The notes: generated from the sequence alone by a model not told the origin. A stretch of 64,000 bases of DNA from Rhodopseudomonas palustris (GCF_007005445.1 NZ_CP041387.1:1178001-1242000), one strand, 5' to 3'; positions 33,802 to 43,624 are shown, counted from the stretch's first letter. Numbers and translations are program-made.

Positions 33802-34269
33802 TCAGGCCGACGCCCTGGCGTTGGCGGCCTTGGTCTCGGCGATCATCCGCTTGATGGCGTCGACGGTTTCGGGCGGCAGGTGCCTGGCGGCGCCGAGCGC
33901 GACGTACAGCGCGTTCAGCGTGTTGCGTCGGGCCTCCGGCGGAATCATCATCTTGGCGCGCGGGCCTTCGGCGAGGCCGTACAGCGCCTGCGCGGCGAGA
34001 TCGAGATCGTAGCCCCACACCCAGCACCACAGCCGCACCGCGGTCGACCAGCCGCGCTGATAGGCGCGCAGCGAGGTGCCGGCTTCGAACAGCGCCTTGA
34101 CGGCGGCGTCGCGGGTCTCCTCGGGGGCACCGGGGTCGACCGCGGAGTAGCGCTCTGCGACGTCGAGCACTTCGATCCGCTTGGCCTGCAGCGCCACCAC
34201 CGGCTTGCCGATGAAGTACACGGCCACATAAGCGACGATCGCAACCGCCACGCTCGCTAGAAATTCCAT
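33802..34269 (-). CDS. Small membrane-anchored protein of unknown function
   Basis: 155 residues from the ATG at 34269. One N-terminal hydrophobic helix (FLASVAVAIVAYVAVYFIG, 3-21), then a soluble helical part containing RLWCWVWGYD and ending AKAANARASA. No enzyme motif is seen. It is transcribed away from the marR gene, the intergenic region at 34270-34422 carrying the tandem palindromes. Confidence 0.65.
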   Translation of the reverse strand: MEFLASVAVAIVAYVAVYFIGKPVVALQAKRIEVLDVAERYSAVDPGAPEETRDAAVKALFEAGTSLRAYQRGWSTAVRLWCWVWGYDLDLAAQALYGLAEGPRAKMMIPPEARRNTLNALYVALGAARHLPPETVDAIKRMIAETKAANARASA

Positions 34270-34388
34270 CGTTCCGTCCTGACCGGCCGTCCCACCAAGC
34301 CGGCTACGATGCAAATGCCGCGAACCCCGTCAATGCCGCCGCTATTGGACTTCCGTCGCGTCTCCGGGCCGGTCGGGGTGAACGGGAT

Positions 34389-34423
34389 TGACAGGATGCT
34401 GTCAGAATGACAGGATCCTGTCA
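34389..34423. promoter_or_regulatory. Paired operator-like palindromes at marR
   Basis: TGACAGGATGCTGTCA (34389-34404) and TGACAGGATCCTGTCA (34408-34423) share the TGACAG half-site; the second is a perfect 16-bp palindrome and the first has two mismatches at its centre. Their centres are 19 bases apart, about two helical turns, and the second ends on the first base of the marR ATG. This is what an autorepressing MarR dimer pair would be expected to bind, blocking initiation. Confidence 0.7.
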
Positions 34424-34896
34424 TGACCGATGCAGCCGACGCTCCGTTCGACCACCCCGCCAACGCCCTCGTGCTGGAGGTTTTCCGGCTCAACGGCGCG
34501 CTGATCAGGTTCGGCGATGCGTTGGTGAAGCCGCTCGGGCTGACCAGCGCGCGCTGGCAGGTGCTGGGCTCGGTCGCCCACGGCCGCGGCACGTTCTCGG
34601 TAGCAAGGCTCGCCGATAACATGGGGCTGGCCCGGCAATCGGTGCAGCGGATCGTCGACGAGCTGGCGGAGGCCGGGCTGGTCGGCTTCGCGCCGAACCC
34701 CGCGCACAAGCGCGCCAAGCTGGTGGTGCTGACGCCGCGCGGCGAGCGGGTGTTCGCGCAGGCCAGTGAACTCTGGCTGCCGATCGCCGACGCCATGATC
34801 GCCGGCGCCGATCCGCGCCAGCTTCGCAAGACCAGGGATGCGCTGATCGCGCTTCGCGATCGGCTCGACACACAACTCAGCGACAGGAGTTCGTAA
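34423..34896 (+). CDS. MarR-family transcription regulator
   Basis: 157 residues. FRLNGALIRFGDALVKPLGLTSARWQVLGSVAHGRGTFSVARLADNMGLARQSVQRIVDELAEAGLVGFAPNPAHKRAKLVVLTPRGE is the winged helix, with the recognition helix LARQSVQRIVDEL and the wing NPAHKRAKLVVLT. Predicted repressor of its own operon (membrane protein and cytochrome b561), via the paired palindromes that overlap its start codon. Confidence 0.92.
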   Translation: MTDAADAPFDHPANALVLEVFRLNGALIRFGDALVKPLGLTSARWQVLGSVAHGRGTFSVARLADNMGLARQSVQRIVDELAEAGLVGFAPNPAHKRAKLVVLTPRGERVFAQASELWLPIADAMIAGADPRQLRKTRDALIALRDRLDTQLSDRSS

Positions 34897-35349
34897 ATGA
34901 TCAAGAAGCTCCACCCGATCGCCGGCATCATCGCGTTTCTCACCATCCTCCTGTTCTGGACCTCGACAGTCGTGGTCGAGCTCGGCGGCGACGAGGCCGC
35001 GATCGCCGCCGTGAAGCTCCGCATCCTGTGGGGTCTCGCGGTGCTGATCCCGGCGATCGCGCTCGCCGGGGCTAGCGGCTTCAGGCTCGGCGGCCAATCC
35101 CCGCATCCGGTCGTCGCGGCGAAGCGCCGGCGGATGCCGCTGATCGCCGTCAACGGCATCGCCGTGCTGGTGCCGTGCGCGATCGTGCTGCAGCAGCGCG
35201 CCGCCGCCGGTCAGTTCGACCAGATCTTTACGGTGGTGCAGGCGGTGGAGCTGATCGCCGGGGCGATCAACCTCGCGCTGATCGGGCTGAACATCCGCGA
35301 CGGCTTCAGGCTGACGCGGCGGTTCGGCCTGTCGGCCGCGGCGCACTGA
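34897..35349 (+). CDS. Four-helix membrane protein of unknown function
   Basis: 150 residues. Four hydrophobic helices: IAGIIAFLTILLFWTSTVVV (8-27), LWGLAVLIPAIALAGASG (about 44-61), IAVNGIAVLVPCAIVL (about 83-98), and VELIAGAINLALIGLNI (about 117-133). The ATG follows the MarR stop directly with no gap, and cytochrome b561 comes 26 bases after it, so the three form an operon. An electron-transfer or redox-stress membrane role is suggested only by this neighbour. Confidence 0.75.
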   Translation: MIKKLHPIAGIIAFLTILLFWTSTVVVELGGDEAAIAAVKLRILWGLAVLIPAIALAGASGFRLGGQSPHPVVAAKRRRMPLIAVNGIAVLVPCAIVLQQRAAAGQFDQIFTVVQAVELIAGAINLALIGLNIRDGFRLTRRFGLSAAAH

Positions 35350-35375
35350 GTTCTTCGGCGATCGGGACGACGGCA

Positions 35376-35945
35376 ATGGCTCTCAACAGTTCATCCGACC
35401 AATACGGTACGGTGGCGGTGACGATCCATTGGTTCACCGCCGTCCTGATCCTGATCGCGCTGCTGACTGGCTTCCGCGCCGCGGCGGCCGACGACGTCGC
35501 CACCAAGGCGGCGCTGCTGCGGATCCATCTGCCGGCGGCGGCGCTGGTGCTGGTTCTCACCGTCGTCCGCGTGGTGTGGTGGCTCGGCATCGACGACAAG
35601 CCGGCGCCGATCGCCGGGGCGCCGTCCGCGCAGCAGTTCATCGCGCGGACCGTGCACCTGTTGTTCTACGTGGTGGTGCTCGGCATGATCGCGAGCGGCA
35701 CCGGCATGATGCTGGCGAGCGGAGCGCTGCCGGCGATCTTCTCGCACGACGCCACGGCGCTGCCGGAGTTCTGGCGCTACCGGCCGCGCATCCCGCACGG
35801 CTTCGGCGCCCGGCTGCTGGTGGTCCTGCTGATCGTGCATGTCGCGGCGGCGCTGTATCACCATCTGCGCGGCGACCGGGTGTTCGGCCGGATCTGGTTC
35901 GGCCGCAGTCCGACATCGCAGGACGCGGCCGACCGCGCGGTGTGA
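35376..35945 (+). CDS. Cytochrome b561
   Basis: 189 residues. Four membrane helices with candidate heme-b histidines in YGTVAVTIHWFTAVL (H18), LRIHLPAAALVLVL, RTVHLLFYVVV and LLIVHVAAALYHH. Family members move electrons across or near the inner membrane (for example ubiquinol to superoxide). Third gene of the marR operon, so it is probably induced when the MarR ligand is present. Confidence 0.9.
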   Translation: MALNSSSDQYGTVAVTIHWFTAVLILIALLTGFRAAAADDVATKAALLRIHLPAAALVLVLTVVRVVWWLGIDDKPAPIAGAPSAQQFIARTVHLLFYVVVLGMIASGTGMMLASGALPAIFSHDATALPEFWRYRPRIPHGFGARLLVVLLIVHVAAALYHHLRGDRVFGRIWFGRSPTSQDAADRAV

Positions 35946-35990
35946 CCGCCGTCGTCTCGCAGTCCACCTCCGGCTTCACTTTCCATCGGC

Positions 35991-38900
35991 GTGCCGGCTG
36001 AATCCTGGAAGCGTTCGCGCGGTGTCGGCGCGATCGCCGGGCGGATCGCCGGCGCGCTGATCGGCAATGCGCTCGATCAGTCGCTGTTCGGCGGCAGCGA
36101 CACCTCGCGTGCGGTCGAGGGGCCGCGGCTCGCCGATCTCGATGTGATGGCCTCGACCGAAGGCGCGCCGATCCCGCGGGTCTATGGCCGCGCCCGGCTC
36201 GCCGGCCAGGTGATCTGGGCGACCGCGCTCGAGGAGGTGATCAGTGTCGAGCAGAGCACCACCGGCGGCGGAGGCGGCGGCAAGGGCTTCGGTGGCGGCG
36301 GGGGCGGGCAGACCACGACCACCACCACGACCTACAGTTACTTCGCCAATTTCGCGGTCGGGCTGTGCGAGGGACCGATCGGCCGGGTGGCGCGGATCTG
36401 GGCCGACGGCAAGCCGCTCGATCTGTCCGGCCTCGACGTTCGCGTCCATCGCGGCACCGAGGATCAGGCGCCGGACGGGCTGATCGTCGCCAAGCAAGGC
36501 GCCGGCAATACGCCGGCCTATCGCGGGCTGGCCTATGTGGTGTTCGAGCGGCTGCCGCTCGCCGATTTCGGCAACCGGATTCCGCAATTGTCGTTCGAGA
36601 TCGTGCGGCCGATCGGCCGGCTCGAACAGCTCACCCGCGCGGTGACGCTGATCCCCGGCACCACCGAATTCGGCTACGAGCCGGCGACGCGGGTGCAGGT
36701 GCTCGGCGCCGGCAGCGCGGCGCCGGAGAACCGCCACGTTTCCTACGCGCCGTCGGATGTGCTCGCCTCGCTCGACGATCTGCAGGGCGTCTGCCCCGGG
36801 CTGCAGCGCGTCGCGCTGGTGGCGGCGTGGTTCGGCACGGACTTGCGCGCGCAGGCCTGCACCGTCGAGCCCGGCGTCGAGCGCCGCGACAAGAAGCTCG
36901 ACCGGGGCAACTGGTCGGTGGCCGGCGCAACGCGCGGCAGCGCGCGGCTGATCTCGCAGGTCGACGGCCGGCCCGCCTATGGCGGCACGCCGTCCGACGA
37001 CAGCGTGGTGCATCTGATCGGCGAACTGAAAGCACGCGGGCTGAAGATCACGTTCTATCCGTTCGTGGTGATGGACGTGCCGGCCGGCAACGGCCTGCCC
37101 AATCCGTGGACCGGCGCCGCGCCGCAGCCGCCTTATCCCTGGCGCGGCCGCATCAGTTGCGATCCGGCGCCCGGCGTGCCGGGCTCGCCGCAGGGCACCG
37201 CGACGGCCGCCGCGCAGGTGGCGCAGTTCTTCGCCGGCGGCGCCTGGAATTATCGCCGGATGATCCTGCACTACGCGCAGCTCTGCGCCAATGCCGGCGG
37301 CGTCGATGCGTTCCTGATCGGCTCGGAGCTGCGCAGCCTGACCCGGGTGCGTTCGGGGCCGGGCGTGTATCCGGCGGTGCAGCAGCTCGTCGCGCTCGCC
37401 GCCGACGTCAAGGCGATCGTCGGCGGCGGCACGCTGGTAAGCTATGCGGCCGACTGGACCGAATACGGCGCCGACGTGGTGACGCCGGACGGCTCCGAGA
37501 TCCGGTTTCCGCTCGATCCGCTGTGGGCCTCGCCCGCGATCGGTGCGATCGGGATCGATTACTACGCGCCGCTTGCCGACTGGCGCGACGACGCCGGCCA
37601 TCTGGACTCGGCGATCGCCGCCACCAGCTACGACCGCGCCTACCTTGCCGGCAACGTCGAGGCCGGGGAGGGCTACGACTGGTACTACCCGGATGCGGCA
37701 GCGCGTGCCGCACAGGCGCGGGTGCCGATCACCGACGGGCTCGGCAAGCCGTGGATCCACCGCGTCAAGGACATCCGCAGCTTCTGGTCGCAGCCGCATC
37801 ACGAGCGGGTCGGCGGCGCCGAGCTGGCCGCGCCGACCGGCTGGGTGCCGATGAGCAAGCCGGTGTGGCTGACCGAGGTCGGCTGCCCGGCGGTCGACAA
37901 GGGCGCCAATCAGCCGAGCGTGTTTCCCGATCCGAAATCGAGCGAGAATTTTGCTCCGTATTTCTCCAGCGGCGAGCGCGACGATCTGATCCAGCGCCGC
38001 TATCTCGAATGCCTGATCACGGCGTTCAGCGCCGAGACCCGCAACCCGGTGTCGCCGCTGTATGGCGGGCGGATGATCGACCTGTCGGCGATCCATCTGT
38101 GGACCTGGGACGCGCGGCCCTATCCGGTGTTTCCGGCCGCCGACGATGTGTGGAGCGACGCGCCGAACTGGACCAGCGGGCACTGGCTGACCGGCCGGCT
38201 CGGCGGCGCGCCGCTCGATGCGCTGATCGCCGCGCTGCTCGCCGATGCCGGTGTCAGTGGCGTCGACAGCAGCGATCTGCGCGAGGGCTGCGACGGCTAT
38301 GTGATCGACCGACCTATGTCGCCGCGGGCGATGATCGAGCCGCTGGCGCTGGCCTACAGCTTCGATGCGGTCGCGGCCGGCGGCACGCTGCGCTTCGTGC
38401 AGCGCGGCGGCGCGCCGGCGATCGAGCTGAACGACGACGATCTGGTGCTGCCCGACAAGGGCGCGCCGTGGCGGCTGACGCGGGCGCAGGAGACCGAGCT
38501 GCCGCGCGAAACCGCGATCGCCTACAGCGATGCGCTGGCCGATTATCGCCGCGCCGCCGCTGGCTCGCGGCGGCTGGTGGGGGGCGCGGCGCGGATGGTG
38601 AAGGCCGATCTCGCGGTCGTCACCAGCGACGCCGCGGCGACCCGGCGCGCCGAGATCGTGCTGCAGGATCTATGGGCCGGCCGCGAGCGCGCCAGCTTCG
38701 CACTGGGCTTGCAGCATCTGCGGCTCGCGCCCGGCGACGTGGTGGCGCTGACGCTCGCCGGCCGGCGGCGGCTGGTCGAGATCGACGAGGTGGTCGACAC
38801 CACTACGCGGCAGATCGCGGCGCGCAGCATCGATCCCGACGTGTTCGCGCTGCCGCAGCGGATGCCTCGGCCGGCGGCGGCGGCGATCCCGCCGGCACTC

Positions 38901-39836
38901 GGCCCGGCCGAGGTGATCGCGCTCGACCTGCCGGTGATCGACTCTGCTGCGCCCGACGTGCTGACCAGGCTCGCGGTGTTCGCCAATCCGTGGCCGGTGG
39001 CGGAGACGATCTACGTCTCGGCCGACGGCGCCAGCTATCAGCCGCTGGCCAGCGCGCCGGCGCGCACCATCGTCGGCACCACGCTCGATCCGCTGCCGCG
39101 CGGGCCGCTGGCGCGGTGGGACCGCGCCACGACGTTTCGGGTGCGGATCGGCGACGGCGCGCTGGCCTCGCTGTCGGAACTGCGGGTGCTCGCCGGCGGC
39201 AACGCCGCGGCGGTGCAGACCCCGGACGGCGGCTGGGAGATCCTGCAATTCGCCAATGTCGAACTGATCGACGGCAACACCTTTCGCTTGTCGCATCTGC
39301 TGCGCGGCCAGGCCGGCAGCGACGGCGCGATGCGCGATCATGTGCCGGAAGGCGCGCGGTTCGTGCTGCTCGATCACCATCTGGTGCCGATCGCACGCGG
39401 GCTGTCGGCGCTCGGCCGCAGCCTGCGGCTGCGCGTCGTCGCAAGCGGGCGCAGCCATGACGATCCGAGCGCGGTCGAGCTGACCGTGACGCCGGGGCCG
39501 ACCGCATTACGGCCGCTGGCGCCGGTGCATCTTTCCGCGCGCCGCACCGCCGGCGGCATTCAGCTCGGCTGGATTCGCCGCACCCGGATCGACGGCGACG
39601 GCTGGGGCGTCGAAGTGCCGCTCGGCGAGGACGGCGAAGCCTACACGCTCGACATCCTCGGCGCCGGCGGCGCGGTGGTGCGGACGATGCAGACTGCGCT
39701 GCCGCAGGCGCTATACGCCGCCGCCGCCGAGCTCGCCGATTTCGGCGCGCCGCAGACCTCGCTCACCATCCGGGTCGCACAGCTCTCCGCCACCGTCGGG
39801 CCGGGCTTCGCCGCGACCGCCACTTTCGCGCTGTAG
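35991..39836 (+). CDS. GTA/phage tail 'megatron' protein (g15-like)
   Basis: 1281 residues from a GTG at 35991. A TIM-barrel/GTA_TIM-type region (about 400-700, with FLIGSELRSLTRVRSG, IGIDYYAPLADWRDD and WLTEVGCPAVDKGANQPSVFPDPKSSE) and a megatron-type tail hub region (WRLTRAQETELPRETAIAYSD, ISTTTRQIAARSIDPDVF, NGNTFRLSHLLRGQAGSD). The N-terminus has a Gly-rich stretch (about 90-108) after a membrane-like segment. It forms the tail tip/receptor-binding hub. In RcGTA this gene follows g14, as here except for the intervening cargo. Confidence 0.93.
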   Translation: MPAESWKRSRGVGAIAGRIAGALIGNALDQSLFGGSDTSRAVEGPRLADLDVMASTEGAPIPRVYGRARLAGQVIWATALEEVISVEQSTTGGGGGGKGFGGGGGGQTTTTTTTYSYFANFAVGLCEGPIGRVARIWADGKPLDLSGLDVRVHRGTEDQAPDGLIVAKQGAGNTPAYRGLAYVVFERLPLADFGNRIPQLSFEIVRPIGRLEQLTRAVTLIPGTTEFGYEPATRVQVLGAGSAAPENRHVSYAPSDVLASLDDLQGVCPGLQRVALVAAWFGTDLRAQACTVEPGVERRDKKLDRGNWSVAGATRGSARLISQVDGRPAYGGTPSDDSVVHLIGELKARGLKITFYPFVVMDVPAGNGLPNPWTGAAPQPPYPWRGRISCDPAPGVPGSPQGTATAAAQVAQFFAGGAWNYRRMILHYAQLCANAGGVDAFLIGSELRSLTRVRSGPGVYPAVQQLVALAADVKAIVGGGTLVSYAADWTEYGADVVTPDGSEIRFPLDPLWASPAIGAIGIDYYAPLADWRDDAGHLDSAIAATSYDRAYLAGNVEAGEGYDWYYPDAAARAAQARVPITDGLGKPWIHRVKDIRSFWSQPHHERVGGAELAAPTGWVPMSKPVWLTEVGCPAVDKGANQPSVFPDPKSSENFAPYFSSGERDDLIQRRYLECLITAFSAETRNPVSPLYGGRMIDLSAIHLWTWDARPYPVFPAADDVWSDAPNWTSGHWLTGRLGGAPLDALIAALLADAGVSGVDSSDLREGCDGYVIDRPMSPRAMIEPLALAYSFDAVAAGGTLRFVQRGGAPAIELNDDDLVLPDKGAPWRLTRAQETELPRETAIAYSDALADYRRAAAGSRRLVGGAARMVKADLAVVTSDAAATRRAEIVLQDLWAGRERASFALGLQHLRLAPGDVVALTLAGRRRLVEIDEVVDTTTRQIAARSIDPDVFALPQRMPRPAAAAIPPALGPAEVIALDLPVIDSAAPDVLTRLAVFANPWPVAETIYVSADGASYQPLASAPARTIVGTTLDPLPRGPLARWDRATTFRVRIGDGALASLSELRVLAGGNAAAVQTPDGGWEILQFANVELIDGNTFRLSHLLRGQAGSDGAMRDHVPEGARFVLLDHHLVPIARGLSALGRSLRLRVVASGRSHDDPSAVELTVTPGPTALRPLAPVHLSARRTAGGIQLGWIRRTRIDGDGWGVEVPLGEDGEAYTLDILGAGGAVVRTMQTALPQALYAAAAELADFGAPQTSLTIRVAQLSATVGPGFAATATFAL

Positions 39837-39848
39837 GAGGCTCCGATC

Positions 39849-41189
39849 ATGACCGCCACCGCCAATCTCGGGCTGCCCTTCATCGAGGCGGCGCAGGCGC
39901 AGAAGCACGTCACTCACAACGAGGCGCTGCGCATCCTCGACGCCGCGATCCAGATCGCGGTTCTCGACCGCAACCGCAATGCGCCGCCGCCGAACCCGGC
40001 CGAAGGCGCGCGCCACATCGTCGGCGCCGGCGCGACCGGCGCCTGGAGCGGCCGCGACGATGCGATCGCGAGCTGGCAGGACGGCGCCTGGGCGTTCCTG
40101 GTGCCGAAACCGGGCTGGTGCGTATGGTCGGTCGCCGACGACGTGCTGCTGGTCTATGGCGACGGCTGGCGCGATCTGCGGGACCTGCGGGTGTCGCTCG
40201 ACAACGCCGCGCGGCTCGGCGTCGGCACCACCGCGGCGGCGCCGAACCTGCTCGCCGTCAAGTCGAACGCCGCGCTGTTCACCGCGATCGAGCCGGCCGC
40301 GGGCGGCAGCGGCGACATCCGTGTCCAGCTCGCCAAGGCCGGCGCGGCCGATACCGCCTCGGTGGTGTTCTCCAACGCCTATTCGGGCCGCGCCGAATTC
40401 GGCCTGATCGGCGCCGATGCGTTCAAGCTCAAGGTTTCGGCCGACGGCGCGAACTGGACCGAGGCGCTGACGATCGATCCGGCCGGCGGCGCCTGCGCGC
40501 TGCCGCGCGCCCTGGCGCTGACCGGCGTCGCCGCGCCGCCGCAGCTTGCCGCCGATCAGAACGACTACGCGCCGGCCGGGCTCGGCGCGGCCTCGGTGCT
40601 CCAGCTCTGGTCGGATACCGCGCGCAGCCTGACCGGGCTGGCCGGCGGCACCGAGGGCCGCATCGTCTGCATCGTCAATGTCGGCAGCCAGCCGCTGACG
40701 CTGGCCAGCGACAGCGCCGCCTCGGCGGCGGCGAACCGGTTCTCGCTCGGCGGCGACATCGCGATCAGCGGCAAGCAGGCCGCGCTGCTGCGCTACGACG
40801 CTGCCGCCGCGCGCTGGTTCCTGATCGCCGGCGGGATCGATCGCGGCGCCTGGACGCCGTACACGCCGACCGTGACGCCGGGCGGCGGCAGCTTCGGCGC
40901 CGTCACCGCCACCTACAAGCGCATCGGCAAAACCGTCTTCCTCCGCGTCAGCATCGCGGTCGCCAACATCGGCAGCGCAGTGTCGTACTTCTACGTCACC
41001 CTGCCGCCGGGGATGACTCCGTCGGGGCACTGCATTCTGGCGGCGAACAACGTCAGTACCAACGTCCTGATGGTGGCATCGGCGGCGGCTGGATCTAGTA
41101 TCATCGTATTTACGAAGTTTGACAATAGCGGTATCGGAGTGGCGTCTGGGCAGACGGTTGCTGCGACTGGAATCGTCGAAATTGCTTGA
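39849..41189 (+). CDS. DUF2793 tail fibre-like protein
   Basis: 446 residues. N-terminal TANLGLPFIEAAQAQKHVTHNEALRILDAAIQIAVLDR is the DUF2793 signature, a GTA/phage tail-associated domain. The rest is Ala/Gly-rich with beta-strand patterns and ends in a C-terminal trimerisation-like segment (VTATYKRIGKTVFLRVSIAVANI). It probably decorates the tail for receptor binding. It is co-directional with and 12 bases from g15. Confidence 0.83.
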   Translation: MTATANLGLPFIEAAQAQKHVTHNEALRILDAAIQIAVLDRNRNAPPPNPAEGARHIVGAGATGAWSGRDDAIASWQDGAWAFLVPKPGWCVWSVADDVLLVYGDGWRDLRDLRVSLDNAARLGVGTTAAAPNLLAVKSNAALFTAIEPAAGGSGDIRVQLAKAGAADTASVVFSNAYSGRAEFGLIGADAFKLKVSADGANWTEALTIDPAGGACALPRALALTGVAAPPQLAADQNDYAPAGLGAASVLQLWSDTARSLTGLAGGTEGRIVCIVNVGSQPLTLASDSAASAAANRFSLGGDIAISGKQAALLRYDAAAARWFLIAGGIDRGAWTPYTPTVTPGGGSFGAVTATYKRIGKTVFLRVSIAVANIGSAVSYFYVTLPPGMTPSGHCILAANNVSTNVLMVASAAAGSSIIVFTKFDNSGIGVASGQTVAATGIVEIA

Positions 41190-41200
41190 TTTTCAGAATA

Positions 41201-43624
41201 CTAAGCCACCATTGCGGGTTGGCCTGCGAAGTAAACAGTACGTCCGGAGTAGCGGATTGCTCGTCTCTTTCCGCTCACGAGGCGAACGCCGATTTCGTAC
41301 TCTCCCGCGGGCAGATGGCGGCCGTTCAGTGAGAACGAAAAGCCGCTCTTTACAAGATTCCGACCGAGAGCTTCAGCTACATCTGGTCGCGATACCTGTT
41401 CTGCATCGAAGAAGGTGCGCTTATTGTTTGATAGCGATTTCAACACAACGAAAATCTTCTCTGGCACTTGCCCGCCCGCCAAGTATGCCCATCCGTGAAC
41501 CACGACGTCGTTACCCCCTTCAAGGAGGTCGATTGAGTACTTGATGGCCTCCTTGGGCTGTCGAGCAATCTCAATAAATTGGTTCGTAAAGTCAGTTACA
41601 GAGCTGTTTGGCGAGTCTACTCTTATCCCGACTTGATAACGACCGAATGGCAGTCGTCTTCCGCTCGGATGCAGGGAGAACCCACATTCCGCCAAACCCG
41701 GTTGCGCCAGAGCGTCAGCTACGTCCGGGCGACTTATTGGATTCGTCTCGAACTGGAAGCGTTTGTTGTGGCCATCCTTTTTGAGGACGATCGATACTTT
41801 CCCAACTTGATGCCCTGATTTGATGAATGCCCATCCGAAAGCAGAGATTCCATTCTCGTCAGTTGTCAATGAATCGAAGTAATAATCAATCGGATTGATT
41901 TTGTCGTAGAAGTCCTGGAAAGTCGAGAAGCTAACACCTTGCTTCTTGAGGCGGTCCGACCTCAGGATGCCAATGAAGTCTTGGTGTTCAGGGTGGGAAG
42001 TGCCAAAGACATCGGCCTTCTCGAACTTTGCGGGGTCGGTGTAGACGCCGTATGGAAATAGCCTTTGAAATATGACGCCATCGACTGCAAGGCGTTGACC
42101 AAGCTCAACAAAATCTTCCATTTCTCGGAAGTTGTCGGCCTGTACTACGCACTGTATCAAGAAGGTCGAGAATATGCCCCTTTGACGCAGTGTCGATATA
42201 AATTCCAGATTCTTCATGAGTTTGTCGAAATCGCCAAGCTTTCTCACCTTTGAGTAAGTGTCTCTGTTTGCTGCATCAACCGAAACGCTGATGCTGCCAA
42301 ACATTGAGTGTAGATGTTCGTAGCTGGCCCATGTCTGAGGAGTTAGAAGAGCTGCGTTTGTTATGAGGTCGATTGTCAGGTCGGGTGAGTTTTCCTTACA
42401 AACGAGCTTCAGTAATTTTCTGTAGTGGCGACTGAAGAATGGGTCTCCATATCCTGAGACCGAAAGTCGCTTGGATTTGCTTAGCAACTCAAGGAGGTAT
42501 GGAAAGCGCTGATCTAGTTGTTCAGTAGCAATTTTCGGATGGGCGATCAGTTCGCTGCGGCAGCTTGGACAGGCGAGGTTGCAGCTCGCGTCGTGTTCGA
42601 ACACAAGTTCAAGGCCGTGTGGTTCGATTTTGACGAGGTTTTGCTCGATGATTTGGGCAATGCGAGTGTCTTCAATAGCTGCGTCTTCTCGAGTGGGAAG
42701 CGACCCGCCGACGATGAAAGAGCAGCTTGTCTTGTCGCAATAGGTGAATGCTCCACTTAGAATGGATTTGCGAAACTCGATCGATGATTTTGAGTTCCAA
42801 TCAAATATTTGGTCATCGATTGAGCCAGCCCGCAGGGGGCTGAATGCTAGGCAGCAGTGATGTGTCTCTCCTGACTGGTTCGTGTAGAGTTTTGAGAATG
42901 GATAAGAACAAAAACGTCCCAACAATTGATCGTGGTTGAATTGTCCTGCTTTCCCAGAGAGTTCGTCGCAGTATAGTTGTGCGACTAAATTGATATTGCA
43001 GAGGTGTTTGGCGGCTCTAAAACTGGAGAGTGCCTTAACGTGGCGTCCGGCTACCAGATTAAGAAAGCCGCGCCATAAATTAAGGAGTGCGCCGACTCGA
43101 TTGGGATTGCGATGGATTGTGATCTGAGTCTTTTCATTCTCTGCTAATTTGTCGACTACTCGGAACCCGGCGGACATGCCGTGAGATGAGCAGATTAAAT
43201 ACAGAAGTAATTGACCAATAGAAAATTCTGGATCGTCATCGTTCTCAACAACAGGGTTAACCTTCCTGTGTTGTTCGAAATCTTGCGTCATGGCGCGTGA
43301 TGCCATGAAGTCGGCCATACAAGCGGTGAATTCTGAGGCCAAGCCTGGAATGTCCGCTGACTGACTGTGATGACGCGCCCGGACCTTAGTGAGTCGATCG
43401 AGGCACTGGTCGTGAATCGTAGACAGTCTGGTTAGGTGATTTGTGAGGCGGGAGTTCATCAAAGGATTTCTGATGAAATCCTCATTCTCAAGGAATTTGT
43501 CCCTCGCGGTCCTCCGGCTCGATGGATGTTGCCGGCGACTCTTTGCTCTATTGAATTCGTTTCGGTAGTTGGCGATTTGGTGTTCGCTAACCGAATTGCT
43601 CAAGTACAAATGTTCGGCAACCAC
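41201..43624 (-). CDS. Radical SAM/SPASM-type protein with tandem C-terminal repeats
   Basis: 807 residues. The radical SAM cluster motif is CNLACPSC (C348, C352, C355), in a core that continues GYGDPFFSRHYRKLLKLV, DLITNAALL and SVSVDAANRDTYSKV. Before it, cysteines at 239, 257-258, 296 and 301 look like an auxiliary-cluster (SPASM-like) region placed unusually N-terminal to the core. The C-terminus carries two homologous units (about 590-686 and 702-798) sharing GWAF/GWAY, SRPDVAxAL, xGFSx and GRxLPxGxYxxGxR. No signal peptide is seen. The gene is more AT-rich than its neighbours, is inverted, and splits the tail and lysis genes; substrate unknown. Confidence 0.75.
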   Translation of the reverse strand: MVAEHLYLSNSVSEHQIANYRNEFNRAKSRRQHPSSRRTARDKFLENEDFIRNPLMNSRLTNHLTRLSTIHDQCLDRLTKVRARHHSQSADIPGLASEFTACMADFMASRAMTQDFEQHRKVNPVVENDDDPEFSIGQLLLYLICSSHGMSAGFRVVDKLAENEKTQITIHRNPNRVGALLNLWRGFLNLVAGRHVKALSSFRAAKHLCNINLVAQLYCDELSGKAGQFNHDQLLGRFCSYPFSKLYTNQSGETHHCCLAFSPLRAGSIDDQIFDWNSKSSIEFRKSILSGAFTYCDKTSCSFIVGGSLPTREDAAIEDTRIAQIIEQNLVKIEPHGLELVFEHDASCNLACPSCRSELIAHPKIATEQLDQRFPYLLELLSKSKRLSVSGYGDPFFSRHYRKLLKLVCKENSPDLTIDLITNAALLTPQTWASYEHLHSMFGSISVSVDAANRDTYSKVRKLGDFDKLMKNLEFISTLRQRGIFSTFLIQCVVQADNFREMEDFVELGQRLAVDGVIFQRLFPYGVYTDPAKFEKADVFGTSHPEHQDFIGILRSDRLKKQGVSFSTFQDFYDKINPIDYYFDSLTTDENGISAFGWAFIKSGHQVGKVSIVLKKDGHNKRFQFETNPISRPDVADALAQPGLAECGFSLHPSGRRLPFGRYQVGIRVDSPNSSVTDFTNQFIEIARQPKEAIKYSIDLLEGGNDVVVHGWAYLAGGQVPEKIFVVLKSLSNNKRTFFDAEQVSRPDVAEALGRNLVKSGFSFSLNGRHLPAGEYEIGVRLVSGKRRAIRYSGRTVYFAGQPAMVA

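Noticed and set aside
36365..39460. A 1031-residue plus-strand frame inside the megatron gene
   Set aside because: It is the shifted frame of the large tail protein, very Arg-rich and without any family signature.
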